The position numbers and the translations under genes are program-made. Below, piece after piece: positions 1 through 8,000 of a DNA stretch of 10,569 bases (its first letter is position 1; each line of letters starts with the position of its first letter). Source of the DNA: Hadesarchaea archaeon (GTDB taxonomy: Archaea > Hadarchaeota > Hadarchaeia > Hadarchaeales > Hadarchaeaceae); assembly GCA_023129675.1 (NCBI GenBank), contig JAGMBM010000159.1:1-10569 (forward strand), given 5' to 3'. The notes beneath the pieces are model-generated. The model did not search any database, had not been told where the DNA came from, and saw only the letters and a list, made by a program, of their open reading frames with translations.

Positions 1-3000
1 GTGACCAGTGAAACTGAGACCCCTCTGAACAACGGCACTCTGTACGTAAGGGTGGTAGGCACCACTGTAGGCGACCTCAATAACGGCCCGTTCAACGTCG
101 ACATTACATTCCTCGCGGGCTCCGAGGGCTTCGCCCACGTTCCCACGGGCAACCACCCAATTGAAATAGATGGCTCAATACTTGTAGCCGAGGCGCTCCC
201 CTGGGTCGATTATTACCCACCGGACCCGGTCATTACCGTGCGCGTGCCCGGCTGGGGCGTGGCCGTATCGATCTCGCCCAGCGAGAACAGCGGGCCGCCC
301 GGGGCGACGCTCGAGTACATCGTCACTGTCAAGAACACGGGCACCCTTGAGGATAACTACTCCCTAACGGTGAGTGACGACGCTGGCTGGAGCCTATTAC
401 TTTCCGAAAATCGATTCGAGAAGGTCCCACCCGGCGAGGACAATACAACAACGTTAAATGTCATGATCCCTGGAAACGCTGAGCCCAGCACCGAGGACAA
501 CATAACTGTTACCGTCACCTCGCAGGCGGATACGAACGTGAGCGATTTAGACACGTGCATAGCTCACGCGAAGGAAGTGAGGCGTAGGGTGGAAGTGTCA
601 ATTTCACCGAGCTACCAAAGTGCCCCAGTTGGAACGACGCTCAGCTACACGGTCATCGTCAGAAATACCAGCAGCGTCGTGGACAACTATGCCCTGACGG
701 TGAGCGACAACGCCAACTGGAGCCCATCGCTTTCCGAAAATCGATTCGAGAACGTCGCGCCAGACCAAGACAGGACGGCAACGTTAAATGTTACGATCCC
801 CGAAAACGCGGAGCCTTGCACGGAGGACAACATAACTGTTACCGCCGCCTCACAGGGGGATAACACGGTGGAGAACTCCGCCAGCTCCATAGCGCATGCG
901 ATTATCAGAGAGGTTGAAATTACAATATCGCCGAGCTGGCAGAGGGGGGGACCCGATAAAAATATTTGGGGTGAGTATGACCTCGAATACACCGTGACGG
1001 TCACGAATAGGAGTACCCAACCCGACAATTACACCTTGACGGTCAACGATACCCTCGGCTGGGATCTGAGGCTTGTGGGGAGCCTCCTCTTGGAAGTGCC
1101 CGCCGAGGAAAACAGGAGTACGACACTTTACGCCAAGGTGCCCGCAGAGGCAGAGCCAGGTACAGAAGATACCATAGTCGTCACCGCCACTTCTTGGACC
1201 GATAGCAGGGTTACTAACCGCGCGAGCTGCGTGGCCCAGTCAGGTGTGGTTGTATTCGAGGTGTCGATATCGCCGAGCCAGCAGAGCGGGTTATATTCTT
1301 ATAACATCTTGGATTATTATGACCTCGAATACCTTGTGTGGATCACGAATAGGGGTACCATACCCGACAGTTATGCCTTGACGGTCAACGATACCCTCGG
1401 CTGGGATCTGGGGCTTGAGTTCACCCAGAGAGTGCCCGCCGGGGAAACCGAGAACGCATCACTTTATGTTAGAATGCCTCATGATGCAGAGCCAGGTACG
1501 AAAGATAAAATAACCGTCGTCGCGACCTCTCGAACCGACAACACGGTTAGCGATAACGCGATCTGTATAGCTCGCGCTGCCCTAGTGGACATGGATGTCA
1601 CGATCTCGCCAAGCTATCAGAGGGGTTACCCCGGGGAGACCATTGTTTATCGCCTGACGGTTAAAAACACGGGCGACGAAGACATACACACAATATACAA
1701 TTTACCTCCACCTGGTGATAATGCCGGCTGGGGCCCGACGCTCGATGATAATAAGCTTACCATCCCATCGGGTGAAAGTGCAACGACCAAGCTCAGGGTC
1801 AGGATCCCGGATAGCGCTACGCACCGCACAATGGATAATTTGACCGTTCTCGTGTCGGCGCCGTCCCAAGTATTTCCAACCGTGGATAAGGAAGTCAGCG
1901 CCATAGCCCAGGCTGAAACCCTTAGGCTGTTCATCTCGCCGGGCGAGGATAGCGCAAGGCCTGGGGAGAACCTCACCTTCACCGTGTTGGTCACGAATGT
2001 GGGCATCGAAAGCGACGACTATGCTTTAGAGGTCAACGACGACGCGGGTTGGGGGCTTGAGCTCTCGGGAAACTCCTTCATGGACGTCCCACCGGGCGAA
2101 TGGAGGCTAACAACCCTAAGCGTCGCGATACCCGAGAACGCGACTGGTGGCACGGAGGATAATGTAATAGTTACCGTTATTCCTGGAGCCGGCCCCGCGG
2201 CGAGTGAGTCGAAGAACTGCGTCGCGATCGCGGCCCCGCCGGGCGTCAGGGTCTCGGTCTCGCCCGAGAGTCAGGGTGAATCGGCAGGGGCGAAGCTTAG
2301 CTATGCTGTCATCGTCAGGAATTTCGGCACAGAAAATGATAGCTACGACCTGACCGTTAGCGACACGCAGGGCTGGGTCGACAATATAACGCTCTCAGAG
2401 AACTTGCTGGTGGTCCCCGGGCTCGAGCGCAGGAGCGCCATTCTAGAGGTCGCCATACCCCACGAAGCGGTGAGAGGCATCGTTAATGCAATAACCGTCA
2501 CCGCTACCTCGAGGGAGAATGTGGAGAATGAAGCGGTGAGTTCCAGCGCGAGCTGTGCGGCGCACGTGGAACCCACGGTCGTCAAAGGGGATGAAATGAC
2601 TTCAAATGCATTCATCGTCCGAGGGGATGCAACGGCCCACAATGTCGATGCTGGAGATGAGGGAGACGATCCACCAGAGGTATTTTACTCATCGGGCGAC
2701 TACCCACCCCTGATGGTGGCAAGGAGGGTCGAAAACGGTGCGGTGGTCGCTGCCGGCCTCGTGTCCACTTGTCGCGATGGAAGGTGGAAACCCAAGGACC
2801 CCCCTCCTACGGCAAAATTCGACGTGCTCCTCGACATGGCATTTAGGTGGATGAAGCCTGATAACACGGCTCCGATTAAGGTGCTCTGGTACGGTGAATA
2901 CGGGGTCGGGGTTCGCCCGGATAATGAAAATTATTACGTCGAGAATGGTGTCTATAATGACACTATTCTGACCTCATTGCTAATCGAAGCGCTTACGGCC

Positions 3001-4968
3001 AGCGGGTACACGATGGAGGACACTATGGACGGCGAGATTACGCTGATTACCTCCAGCTTACTTGAGAACTACGACATCCTGGTCATACCTGAGCTCCAGC
3101 TTGGTGGTCAATGGTCGAACGGGGGAGACACGAGCTTGCTACCGGATGCGGACGTCGAGGCCATCAAGAGCTTCGTCGAGGGGGGCGGAGGTCTGCTCAT
3201 CATGGAAGGCACTGACTACTTTGGCCATAACTTCTACAGGGTGCAGAACAAGATCCTTATGGGGCTTGGCATTGACGATGTCTACTTCCAGTCAGATCAA
3301 GTTAACCAAGACGCTGTCTACGCGTTCAATGCTGAGGTTATGGATGTGGACTTCGGGGAGAATTATCGAGAGGCAACGGGTTTAACCCAAGTTTGGGTAT
3401 ACAGCGCCTGCTCTCTCGTAGTCAAGCCTGAGAAGAAAGAGCTAGATGTTTCCATAGAATTCATCTCTCCAAGCTACATGGAAGACCTGCCCGGGGAGAC
3501 GCTTACCTACACTTTAACCATAACCAACACGGGCAAGCTCGACGACGCTTATATCTTGGATGCCGCGGACAATGCCGGCTTTGTGTTTAGCGTCTCGCCC
3601 TCCAAGATGGTCCTTTCAGCAGGGGCATCTGATAATGCTACGCTTAGCGTCACGATACCTGAGGGTGCGCCGCGGGGCATGGAAAGTAGGATAACAGTTG
3701 CGGTGACCTCAGTGGGGGATCCAACGCTTGGCGATGTAGCTTGCGGTGAAGCTTGGACTGGTGCCTTGGGCGTCAGCGCCTCAATCGATCCGACATCTAA
3801 ATCCGGCGCGCCGGGGGAGAACCTCAAATTCTACGTCTACATCACGAACACTGGCGATTTTGAGGACAATTATACCCTTGGGGTTAGCGACGACGGCTGG
3901 GGACCAACGCTCTCACGGGACAACCTCACCATACTCAAGGGTAGAACCAAGTTTGCGGTCTTGAACGTCATCATCCCGAAGAGTGCGGCGAGCGGTGCGG
4001 AGGACAACATAATCGTCACCGTGACCTCGCAGACCGATAACACCGTGAGCGCTGAGAACTCGGTCAAAGCGCATGTGGCTATCATCCAAGGCGTAGATGT
4101 ATCGATCTCGCCGACATCTAAGTCTGGTGCGCCGGGCAACGAGCTCAACTTCTCCGTGAGCGTCACAAATACGGGCACGGGCACGGACACATTCAGTTTG
4201 ACCGCTTCTGATACGGAAGGCTGGAGTCCAACCCTCTCGCTCACGTCGACCACGTTAGCCGGAGGGGCTTCAAGAACGGGCATCCAGCTCAGCGTCAAGA
4301 TCCCTGACGACGCGGCCGAGGGCGACTCGACGACGATAACCGTGACAGCGTCCGGAACCGGCTATGAGGACAGCGCTAGCTGCACAGCTCGCGCTTTCAT
4401 CAGAGGGGTTGAGATTTCGATTTCACCCGAAAGCCGAACCGGTTCACTTGGGGAAACTATCACATTCACCGTTACGGTCACCAATACCAGCGAGGTCGAG
4501 GATAGCTATGACCTAACCGTGAGCGACGACGCGGGCTGGGGGGCTGAGCTCTCGGACGACCTGCTGACGATCCCAGCCGGTGAGGACGGCACCACAACCG
4601 TGAGCGTCACCGTGCCGAGCGACGCGACCGAAGGCGAGTCGACGACGATAACGGTTATAGCGACCTCAAGGGATGATCCCACGGCGAGAGATACCGCCAC
4701 GTGCACGGCGGAGGCACGTGAAAAGCCCCTAGGACTCCCCATTGTACCCATCGGAGTTGGGGGAGCGGCAATAGGGGCAGGGGTCGCGGTCACGCTGCTA
4801 CTGAAGAAGGGAATGATCTCCATACCATTCCTTCGCTCGCGCCGGAAGGGCATGTTTTCAAGTATGGACTGGAGCCAGTCCCGCCCATCGAAGCGAAGCC
4901 TGCTCAACCCGCGACCGTTCCACCCCAACCAGGCGAGGGCGCGAAAACCCTCCAAAAAGTGGTTGTGA
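1..4968 (+). CDS. Giant surface protein: 11 NEW3/CARDB-like repeats, one GATase-like domain, C-terminal membrane anchor (5' partial)
   Basis: The reading frame is open from the first base. There is no signal peptide or ribosome binding site before the GTG at 1, so the N-terminus is probably upstream; 1655 residues are visible. Residues 1-86 are unassigned. Repeats of about 105 residues start near residues 87, 197, 305, 419, 531, 641 and 749, then after the GATase-like domain (about 869-1142) near 1148, 1256, 1365 and 1470. Each follows the pattern V-x-V-S-I-S-P-S, PG-x-x-L-x-Y-x-V-x-V-x-N-T-G, D-N-Y-x-L-T-V-x-D-x-x-GW, IP, TEDxITVT, and usually C-x-A-x-A. This matches the NEW3/CARDB type of beta-sandwich in COG1470 proteins. 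I count about 26 N-x-S/T sequons, as expected for a glycosylated external protein. A hydrophobic segment at about 1577-1601 is followed by basic residues, giving a C-terminal anchor. The last ~40 residues look out of frame (see the separate entry). Extracellular location is well supported; function is unknown, perhaps a stalk or adhesin. Confidence 0.85.
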   Translation: MTSETETPLNNGTLYVRVVGTTVGDLNNGPFNVDITFLAGSEGFAHVPTGNHPIEIDGSILVAEALPWVDYYPPDPVITVRVPGWGVAVSISPSENSGPPGATLEYIVTVKNTGTLEDNYSLTVSDDAGWSLLLSENRFEKVPPGEDNTTTLNVMIPGNAEPSTEDNITVTVTSQADTNVSDLDTCIAHAKEVRRRVEVSISPSYQSAPVGTTLSYTVIVRNTSSVVDNYALTVSDNANWSPSLSENRFENVAPDQDRTATLNVTIPENAEPCTEDNITVTAASQGDNTVENSASSIAHAIIREVEITISPSWQRGGPDKNIWGEYDLEYTVTVTNRSTQPDNYTLTVNDTLGWDLRLVGSLLLEVPAEENRSTTLYAKVPAEAEPGTEDTIVVTATSWTDSRVTNRASCVAQSGVVVFEVSISPSQQSGLYSYNILDYYDLEYLVWITNRGTIPDSYALTVNDTLGWDLGLEFTQRVPAGETENASLYVRMPHDAEPGTKDKITVVATSRTDNTVSDNAICIARAALVDMDVTISPSYQRGYPGETIVYRLTVKNTGDEDIHTIYNLPPPGDNAGWGPTLDDNKLTIPSGESATTKLRVRIPDSATHRTMDNLTVLVSAPSQVFPTVDKEVSAIAQAETLRLFISPGEDSARPGENLTFTVLVTNVGIESDDYALEVNDDAGWGLELSGNSFMDVPPGEWRLTTLSVAIPENATGGTEDNVIVTVIPGAGPAASESKNCVAIAAPPGVRVSVSPESQGESAGAKLSYAVIVRNFGTENDSYDLTVSDTQGWVDNITLSENLLVVPGLERRSAILEVAIPHEAVRGIVNAITVTATSRENVENEAVSSSASCAAHVEPTVVKGDEMTSNAFIVRGDATAHNVDAGDEGDDPPEVFYSSGDYPPLMVARRVENGAVVAAGLVSTCRDGRWKPKDPPPTAKFDVLLDMAFRWMKPDNTAPIKVLWYGEYGVGVRPDNENYYVENGVYNDTILTSLLIEALTASGYTMEDTMDGEITLITSSLLENYDILVIPELQLGGQWSNGGDTSLLPDADVEAIKSFVEGGGGLLIMEGTDYFGHNFYRVQNKILMGLGIDDVYFQSDQVNQDAVYAFNAEVMDVDFGENYREATGLTQVWVYSACSLVVKPEKKELDVSIEFISPSYMEDLPGETLTYTLTITNTGKLDDAYILDAADNAGFVFSVSPSKMVLSAGASDNATLSVTIPEGAPRGMESRITVAVTSVGDPTLGDVACGEAWTGALGVSASIDPTSKSGAPGENLKFYVYITNTGDFEDNYTLGVSDDGWGPTLSRDNLTILKGRTKFAVLNVIIPKSAASGAEDNIIVTVTSQTDNTVSAENSVKAHVAIIQGVDVSISPTSKSGAPGNELNFSVSVTNTGTGTDTFSLTASDTEGWSPTLSLTSTTLAGGASRTGIQLSVKIPDDAAEGDSTTITVTASGTGYEDSASCTARAFIRGVEISISPESRTGSLGETITFTVTVTNTSEVEDSYDLTVSDDAGWGAELSDDLLTIPAGEDGTTTVSVTVPSDATEGESTTITVIATSRDDPTARDTATCTAEAREKPLGLPIVPIGVGGAAIGAGVAVTLLLKKGMISIPFLRSRRKGMFSSMDWSQSRPSKRSLLNPRPFHPNQARARKPSKKWL
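401..844 (+). repeat. Near-identical DNA repeat between units 1 and 2 of gene 1 (330 bp period)
   Basis: A 22-base stretch at 401-422 recurs exactly at 731-752, and another 22-base stretch at 493-514 recurs exactly at 823-844. Both pairs are offset by exactly 330 bp, which is one repeat unit. Synonymous positions match too, so this reflects recent duplication or gene conversion rather than only protein-level conservation. Confidence 0.85.
976..1410 (+). repeat. Near-identical DNA repeat between units 3 and 4 of gene 1 (342 bp period)
   Basis: Bases 976-990 recur at 1318-1332, and a 35-base stretch at 1034-1068 recurs exactly at 1376-1410. Both pairs are offset by 342 bp, the spacing of units 3 and 4. 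These two units also share the unusual long first loop (D-L-E-Y preceded by a Tyr/Asp-rich insert), so they are a separate duplication from units 1 and 2. Confidence 0.85.
2605..3426 (+). other. GATase-like (ThuA/DUF4350-like) domain inside gene 1
   Basis: This is a ~275-residue domain interrupting the repeat stalk at about residues 869-1142. The first half opens with F-I-V-R-G-D-A-T-A-H-N, followed by Y-P-P-L-M-V-A and N-G-A-V-V-A-A-G, then D-V-L-L-D-M-A-F-R-W-M. The second half has the strand V-L-W-Y (961-964), a helix ending G-Y-T-M, the strand Y-D-I-L-V-I-P-E-L-Q-L-G, the helix F-V-E-G-G-G-G-L-L-I-M, and D-Y (1072-1073) within G-T-D-Y-F-G-H-N-F-Y. The alternating strand/helix order and the GGGGL turn resemble GATase1-like domains. 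No Cys sits at the expected nucleophile turn, so catalysis is doubtful. The fold assignment is inferred from pattern only. Confidence 0.6.
3442..4716 (+). repeat. Four tandem protein repeats (NEW3/CARDB-like), C-terminal block of gene 1
   Basis: Units begin at about 3442, 3766, 4093 and 4408. They retain S-I-S-P, P-G-x-x-L, N-T-G and D-x-GW landmarks. Units 2 and 3 of this block both carry S-K-S-G-A-P-G, and units 3 and 4 share a block around S-T-T-I-T-V, which suggests local duplication as in the N-terminal block. The block leads directly into the membrane anchor, so it probably forms the membrane-proximal stalk. Confidence 0.8.
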
Positions 4969-5006
4969 TGTCACTTATGTATGTCGAGGGGGTGCGACAA
5001 TATTAA
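4855..5006 (+). pseudogene. Likely frameshifted cytoplasmic tail of gene 1
   Basis: After the anchor helix, the annotated frame reads KKG, then S-R-R-K-G-M-F, then a Ser/Arg/Pro-rich tail with several CGA/CGC arginine codons, unlike the AGG-rich body, and stops at 4968. From the T-run at 4855-4858, the frame starting at 4857 instead reads F-K-Y-G-L-E-P-V-P-P-I-E-A-K-P-A, followed by more Pro/Ala/Gln/Glu, and stays open to TAA at 5004-5006. That resembles a normal flexible tail. One extra T in the run would join the two frames. It could be a sequencing or assembly error, a real indel, or chance. Confidence 0.45.
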
Positions 5007-5010
5007 ATAG
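4997..5010 (+). promoter_or_regulatory. Possible archaeal TATA box upstream of gene 2
   Basis: An AT-rich stretch containing TATTAAATA at 5001-5009 stands out in the 94-bp gap before gene 2. Transcription starting about 25 bases downstream would fall near 5030, leaving a short leader that includes the ribosome binding site. A clear BRE is not obvious. If gene 1 really ends at 5006, the element would overlap its stop codon. Confidence 0.3.
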
Positions 5011-5050
5011 CCAGATTATCAATCTCTTTTGGGACATTGGGGGATTATAG

Positions 5051-5056
5051 AGGAGG
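5051..5056 (+). promoter_or_regulatory. Ribosome binding site of gene 2
   Basis: AGGAGG lies 6 bases before the GTG at 5063. This strong match fixes the non-ATG start, which is followed at once by a good signal peptide. Confidence 0.85.
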
Positions 5057-5062
5057 AAACAA

Positions 5063-8000
5063 GTGAGAGCTGGACGATTTAGAGCTGCCCTGCTGTCGAT
5101 CTTGATTATTGCTTCACTGATGACGCCAGTTATGATGCTTTTATCGGTGGGCCCAGCATCTGCAGAGCCAGGGTCTGGTTATCTTGTCATTGAAGGGAGT
5201 GATACCGCTTACAACAGAGACTGGTACCCGGAGATACCGCCCCCACGGGTATATGAAAGCAGTCCCCCCGCAATAGCTGCAAAGAGGATTGGCTCAGGTG
5301 CAGTGGTCGCCGCTGGCATCGGCCGAACAACCAACGGAGGGATAGCATACCCTACCGAACAGAGATGGGAGACCGGCGAATTAGATGTCTTGTTCGATAA
5401 GGCATTCCAGTGGATGAAGGAGGGCGCGACTAATGTGCTCTGGTATGGGCACCATGAGGAGGGCGCTACAACCTACAACCGCCTCGTCTATAATTATGCT
5501 GATAGGGGCTCTTGGTTGATCGATAGCCTAAGGACTAAGGGGTACACGGTGGACAATACGGTCGGTACGGCCGACCTGATTACCTCAAGCCTGCTAGCAC
5601 CCTACGAGATCTTGGTCCTACCTCAGCTCCAAGGCGGACCGACGGGAGGGGACCCGGACCTCCTGCCTAGTGAAGCCGTGACGGCCATCAAGGACTTCGT
5701 CGAGGGGGGCGGGGGGCTATTCATCATGGAATCAGGCGACTACGATGGCTACAACTACTTCAAAATACAGAACAAGATCCTTGAAGCGCTTAATTTCGGC
5801 CTTTTCTTCCAACATGATACGATATTTGATCCCGAGAGTGATGATGAACGTTATATTACTGCGATTGTCACCGACGACGAATTTGGGACTGAGTACAAAG
5901 CGGAAACCGGGAAGAACACGATAAAGCTTTATAAGGTTGCCACTCTGGAGTTGCCCGAACCTGGAGTGGTAGTTGGGATCGCACCAAGGTACCAAGCAAG
6001 TTTGCCGGGCTCGACGCTCACTTTCACAATCAGCGTGTTTAACAAAGACGAGGTCGAGGATACCTACAGCTTGACCGTAAACGACGATTTGGGCTGGGGG
6101 CTATCGCTCTTGGAGACTTCATTGAACGTTCCGGGTAGAGAAACTAAAGAAACAACGTTGAGTGTCACCATACCCATTGGTGCGACCATCGACGCCGAGG
6201 ACGATATAGTAGTCACAGCCACTTCAACAGTGAAGGACGGTGTAAGCGACACCGATGCCAGCATAGTGCGTGCGGCAAGGATAACCACGCCGCCGGTAGA
6301 TGATACTTACACACATGAAGCTAGAGCCACGACAAAATTTGGGGACAAAAAAACCCTTTACACAGGATGGTACGACGACGGCTCGGAGAGGACATTGCTG
6401 AAGTTCGACCTTAGTGGTCTCCCAGGCGACTTGAGTATAGGCAAAGCGAAGCTCTGGATTTATAATTATTCCCTAACTGAGGGAGGGTCATCCGGTGTGA
6501 AATGCCACCGCGTCGATGACGATGACTGGAGCGAGGGAGCGGTGACATGGAACAGCCAACCGGCCTATGGGGCCCAGCTCGGTGATCCCGTGCCGGTAAC
6601 AGATACCGGCTGGTTCTCTTGGGATGTCACGAGTTTTGTCCAAGAGGAGTTTGGAGGGGACAAAAAGGTCAGTTTCAGCTTGATCGATATTGAGGAGGAC
6701 ACCGAAGTGAGTCACTCAACCTGGTTTGCCTCCAAGGAATATGACGACTCAGAGAAGTGGCCATATCTCGAAATCCCTCTCCCTTACGCAGTAAACGTGA
6801 CCATCACGCCTTGGATCCAAGACATTTCAGCCGGTGGGACCTTAACCTATACCGTCACCGTCCAGAACGTTGGCAGCGAAACCGATAGCTACAACCTGAG
6901 CGTCACGGACACCCAAGGTTGGGAACGGGTGATTGCGCAAAACCTATTCACTAACGTCCAGTACGGCGAAAGCAAAACCACAACGCTCACCGTTACCGTA
7001 CCGAGCGATGCTTCCTCCGGCACCAAGGATACGATAACTGTGACTGCTACCTCCCAAGCTGATCCAACCGTGAGCGACTCCTACGACAGCATAGCACGTG
7101 CGTTTGAGGGGGTCAAGCTGTCGCCGGACGACGATGCCCACGTGTCCTCGGGTTTCGTGGACAGCATCTACGGTGGCGAAGATACCCTCTACCTCCGGAG
7201 CGATACGAGGGACTTCAAAAACCAGCGGATGTTCCTGAAGTTCGATCTCTCAGCGATTCCATCGGATGTAACAGTTATCGAAGCAGAGGTCTGGCTCTGG
7301 AGCCAGAGAGCCGAGCTCGCGGATATAAATGCACAGTGCTGGAGCGTGACGGATGATGTATTCTTGGATGAGGTTCTGATAACATGGGGCACCCAGCCAG
7401 ACCTTGTGGCACTCCTTGATACGGTTGCCCTAAAATATTCACCACCCTCGGAGGGCATGTGGGTCCTCTGGGACGTCACCGAGTTCGTAATAGATGAGTT
7501 CGCGGGCGATAAGAAGGCGAGCTTCGGCATAAGGGCTGAGGTTGAAGACCTAAGCGGGCGGTATAGGTTTAACTCGAAGGAATGGTCGGGGGAGGATAAG
7601 GATCCCCACCTCAAAATTTTATACACAACTATATCCCCAGGCGTTGATATATCGGTCTCGCCCAGCTCCAAGAGCGACTCTCCGGGATCAAAGCTCACCT
7701 ACACAGTCACCGTCGTAAACGAGGGCGACGCCGAGGACACGTACGATTTAACGATAACCGACCCCCTAGCTTGGGGTGCGACCGTCTCTCCGACCTCGCT
7801 CACGATCGGGGCCGGGGGCAGCGGCACCGCTACTGTGAGCGTCACTATTCCCGATGGCACGGCGGACGATACAGAGGACGAGATAACCGTCAGGGTGACA
7901 TCCAGGACGACTTCAACGGTGAGCGACAGCGCCACATGCACGGCGCGCGCGACCGTAGAGGGAGAGGGGTTGCCGATGACCTTGATAGCAATCGTGGTTG

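Larger units (their letters stand above)
259..2568 (+). repeat. Seven tandem protein repeats (NEW3/CARDB-like), N-terminal block of gene 1
   Basis: Seven consecutive units begin at about 259, 589, 913, 1255, 1591, 1921 and 2245, giving a period of 324-342 bp. Each opens with V-x-V-S-I-S-P-S or a variant and closes near C-x-A-x-A. Units 3 and 4 carry a longer, Tyr/Asp-rich first loop in place of the usual S-G-x-P-G-x-x-L. Unit 5 has extra residues after its N-T-G turn (D-E-D-I-H-T-I-Y-N). The family is known as a beta-sandwich stalk or linker module in secreted archaeal and bacterial proteins; its role here as a spacer is inferred. Confidence 0.8.

Noticed and set aside
1..3. GTG at base 1 as the true start of gene 1
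   Set aside because: No upstream sequence or signal peptide is visible, although the protein has an exported architecture; the frame most likely continues upstream of the window.
3062..3385. Plus-strand open frames in alternate frames inside genes 1-3 (also 3746-3964, 7771-8109, 8356-8595, 9722-9931)
   Set aside because: Each lies within a longer frame with clear domain homology, has Arg/Ser-rich low-quality translation and lacks a convincing ribosome binding site.
259..4716. Regularly spaced repeats as a CRISPR or non-coding array
   Set aside because: The spacing is 300-340 bp, conservation follows codons, and one frame stays open throughout; these are protein-domain repeats.
357..4955. 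Series of minus-strand open frames opposite gene 1, many starting their C-termini at the same repeat position
   Set aside because: They recur with the repeat period and nearly all end in a similar S-L-T-V-R-type sequence, which is the antisense of the repeated L-T-V-S/N-D motif. They are shadows of the repeats, with no ribosome binding sites or independent protein character.
4717..4968. Archaeosortase (PGF-CTERM-type) sorting signal at the C-terminus of gene 1
   Set aside because: I see no P-G-F or similar tripartite motif before the helix, and the segment after it is too long; an ordinary membrane anchor fits better. The ends of genes 2 and 3 likewise lack the motif.
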